Positions 13,005 through 14,323 of a stretch of DNA of 14,323 nucleotides are shown piece after piece. Both the position numbers and the translations under genes were made by a program. Each line of letters begins with the position of its first letter. Position 1 is the first letter of the stretch. The notes under the pieces were generated by a model, which ran no database searches, had not been told where the DNA came from, and saw nothing but the letters and a program-made list of their open reading frames with translations. Source of the DNA: CAZXMB01 sp964641715 (GTDB taxonomy: Bacteria > Desulfobacterota > BSN033 > UBA1163); NCBI GenBank assembly GCA_964641715.1, contig CAZXMB010000079.1, positions 1-14,323 on the forward strand, written 5' to 3'.

Positions 13005-14209
13005 GTCCAGATCCCGGGAACGGGTTTTCCGCAATATTTGCATTTTCCGGCCTTGAGGCTGACCTCCCCGATCATATATCCTGTGCGCTGGATGATCCTC
13101 CTTCCACACTTCGGGCAGTACGTATTCTCACCCTCGTGACCCGGAACGTTCCCAATATAGACATATTCAAGACCTGTGGAAAGGGCGATGGCTCTGGCCC
13201 TCTCAAGGGTTGAGACCGGTGTTGGGGGGAGGGTCCTGAGTTTATACAGGGGGTAAAAACGGGAAAAATGGACGGGTGTGTCCGGGCCCAATTCTCTTTT
13301 GATCCAGAGGCACATCTCTCTGATCAACGGCATCTCATCATTCTTCGTAGGGATCACAAGATTGGTAATCTCCAGATGAACCTTCTCCTGTTTCAGCATC
13401 TTAAGGGTTTGAAGGACAGGATCGATTTCCCCGCCGCATACTTCACGATAAAAGGTTTCGGTGAACCCCTTGAGATCAATATTGACCGCATCTAAGGCCT
13501 TACAGAGATTCCGAAGCGGAACCGGATTAATGAAACCATTGGAATGGGCCACATTGAGCAGTCCTGCTCTCTTTGCCAGGACCGCGCTGTCGATCATATA
13601 TTCGTAAAAGATGGTGGGTTCCACATAGGTATAGGCAATGGAACGGGCACCCATCTCTTTTGCCCTCCTGACAATCAAATCCGGCAGGACTTCATCACTG
13701 TAGACGTCCTCAGGGAAGGCCTGGGAGATTTCCCAGTTCTGACAGAACTTGCACTGGAAATTGCAGCCGGCTGTGGCCAGGGAGAAAGAGGTCGTGCCGG
13801 GAAGGACATGGGAAAATGGTTTTTTTTCGATCGGATCCAAGTGAACCGCGCAGGGATTTCCATAAACCAGGCTGTAATATTTACCCTCGCGGTTTTCCCG
13901 CACCCTGCAGAGGCCTCTTTTCCCTTTGGCGACGTGGCAGCGGTGAGGGCAGAGCTCGCATTGAATCTCGCCTCCGAACAATGGAGTGAAATAGGGAGAA
14001 AGTTTGGTCTTGATCAGACCCTTCCTGGCCCTCTGGGCTATTGAGGTTTCCGGAAATCCGAAGAGGACCCCGGAAGAGATCATGCAGATGCTTGCCCCGC
14101 AAAACCGTAGAAACTGCCGTTTTGTGAGGCGGGAATCGGAAGCGGGCCTCTCCCATTTCCGGTTTTCAGTAATGAATAAAGGATCCGGTTTATTGTAAGA
14201 TTCGCTCAC
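13001..14209 (-). CDS. amrS: AmrS-like radical SAM protein with Tat-like leader and C-terminal zinc ribbon
   Basis: This 402-aa protein belongs to the AmmeMemoRadiSam-system radical SAM family (related to pyruvate-formate-lyase-activating enzymes). N-terminal cysteines 84, 87, 91 and 101 form the family CELCPHRC motif. The radical SAM cluster motif is CNFQCKFC (Cys149/153/156), and SYTY-like AYTYVEPT (192-199) and VNIDLKGF (242-249) are family marks. Cys365/368 and 390/393 form a C-terminal zinc ribbon. Residues 29-34 read TKRQFL, followed by a hydrophobic stretch (36-54), which resembles a Tat signal with Lys-Arg in place of Arg-Arg; export of a radical SAM protein would be unusual. The start codon is GTG at 14209, with GAGGA at good spacing. 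The Memo and AMMECR1 partner genes are absent from this window. The reaction catalysed by AmrS is not established. Confidence 0.87.
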   Translation of the reverse strand: MSESYNKPDPLFITENRKWERPASDSRLTKRQFLRFCGASICMISSGVLFGFPETSIAQRARKGLIKTKLSPYFTPLFGGEIQCELCPHRCHVAKGKRGLCRVRENREGKYYSLVYGNPCAVHLDPIEKKPFSHVLPGTTSFSLATAGCNFQCKFCQNWEISQAFPEDVYSDEVLPDLIVRRAKEMGARSIAYTYVEPTIFYEYMIDSAVLAKRAGLLNVAHSNGFINPVPLRNLCKALDAVNIDLKGFTETFYREVCGGEIDPVLQTLKMLKQEKVHLEITNLVIPTKNDEMPLIREMCLWIKRELGPDTPVHFSRFYPLYKLRTLPPTPVSTLERARAIALSTGLEYVYIGNVPGHEGENTYCPKCGRRIIQRTGYMIGEVSLKAGKCKYCGKPVPGIWT

Positions 14210-14240
14210 AGTTTGAGTTCCTCTTTCGGCCTGAAGATCA

Positions 14241-14274
14241 ATTATAAATTAACCTGAGCCCATATCGCAGTCAA
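14241..14274 (-). promoter_or_regulatory. Possible promoter for amrS-like operon
   Basis: On the minus strand TTGACT (14274-14269) lies upstream of a perfect TATAAT (14246-14241), but the spacing is 22 bp. At the standard 17-bp spacing the box reads only TAATTT (14251-14246). The position, 32 to 65 bp before the GTG start, is right, but the spacing leaves it doubtful. Confidence 0.35.
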
Positions 14275-14303
14275 TACCTTTTTACGGGAAAGTCGGCTGA
14301 ATG

Positions 14304-14322
14304 CCCCGCCTTGTAGGCGGGG
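14304..14322. repeat. GC-rich hairpin, dispersed repeat copy 3
   Basis: CCCCGCC (14304-14310), loop TTGTA and GGCGGGG (14316-14322) are identical to the inner hairpin at 23-41, including the loop. It lies upstream of the amrS-like gene and runs to the window end, so any outer stem cannot be seen in full. Confidence 0.75.
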
Positions 14323-14323
14323 A

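Noticed and set aside
13004..13109. Longer 93-aa version of the zinc-ribbon protein
   Set aside because: The extra residues overlap the radical SAM C terminus in another frame and show no motif; the ATGA overlap supports the 13004 start.

Overview
The window reads as a chromosomal segment of an anaerobic, roughly mid-GC bacterium. The closest fit is a Desulfobacterota-type (deltaproteobacterial) or related uncultured anaerobe. This is inferred from gene content: a MetF/MetV pair with HdrA and MvhD homologues (anaerobic one-carbon and electron-transfer machinery), an NtrC-family two-component system, a Tat-like AmrS-type radical SAM protein, and dispersed intergenic palindromes. There is no rRNA, tRNA, CRISPR array, transposase or phage gene.

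Layout. Positions 1-155 are non-coding and carry two GC-rich hairpin repeats. On the minus strand, 5159 down to 156 looks like one operon, in transcription order: a short FAD/Fe-S HdrA-like protein (352 aa), a second HdrA-like protein with a C-terminal two-cluster ferredoxin (572 aa), MvhD, MetV and MetF. These resemble part of the MetFV-HdrABC-MvhD system of acetogens, but hdrB and hdrC are absent and the HdrA features are divided between two polypeptides. The two intergenic gaps beside mvhD contain AT-rich palindromic elements with 7-bp periodicity.

A 266-bp divergent intergenic region (5160-5425) has plausible sigma-70-type promoters facing both ways. On the plus strand from 5426 to 12791 lies a tight cluster: a membrane GAF histidine kinase, a sigma-54-interacting response regulator (26-bp overlap), an inner-membrane sulfatase/LtaS-like alkaline-phosphatase-superfamily enzyme, and two tandem, divergent PAC2-family proteins with overlapping ends.

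Convergent to this, on the minus strand (14209 to 12828), an AmrS-like radical SAM protein with a Tat-like leader is translationally coupled to a 58-aa zinc-ribbon protein. A third copy of the GC-rich hairpin closes the window at 14304-14322.

How the genes may work together: the minus-strand operon probably encodes a methylenetetrahydrofolate reductase complex in which MetF reduces methylene-H4F and MetV, MvhD and the two HdrA-like flavoproteins supply or split electrons. The divergent two-component system could regulate this operon or its own downstream cluster; no sigma-54 promoter was found in the shared intergenic region. The most notable observations are the split, complementary HdrA pair without HdrBC, the tandem PAC2 pair with an unclear second start, the AmrS/zinc-ribbon pair, and the heptad-phased palindromes inside the one-carbon operon.
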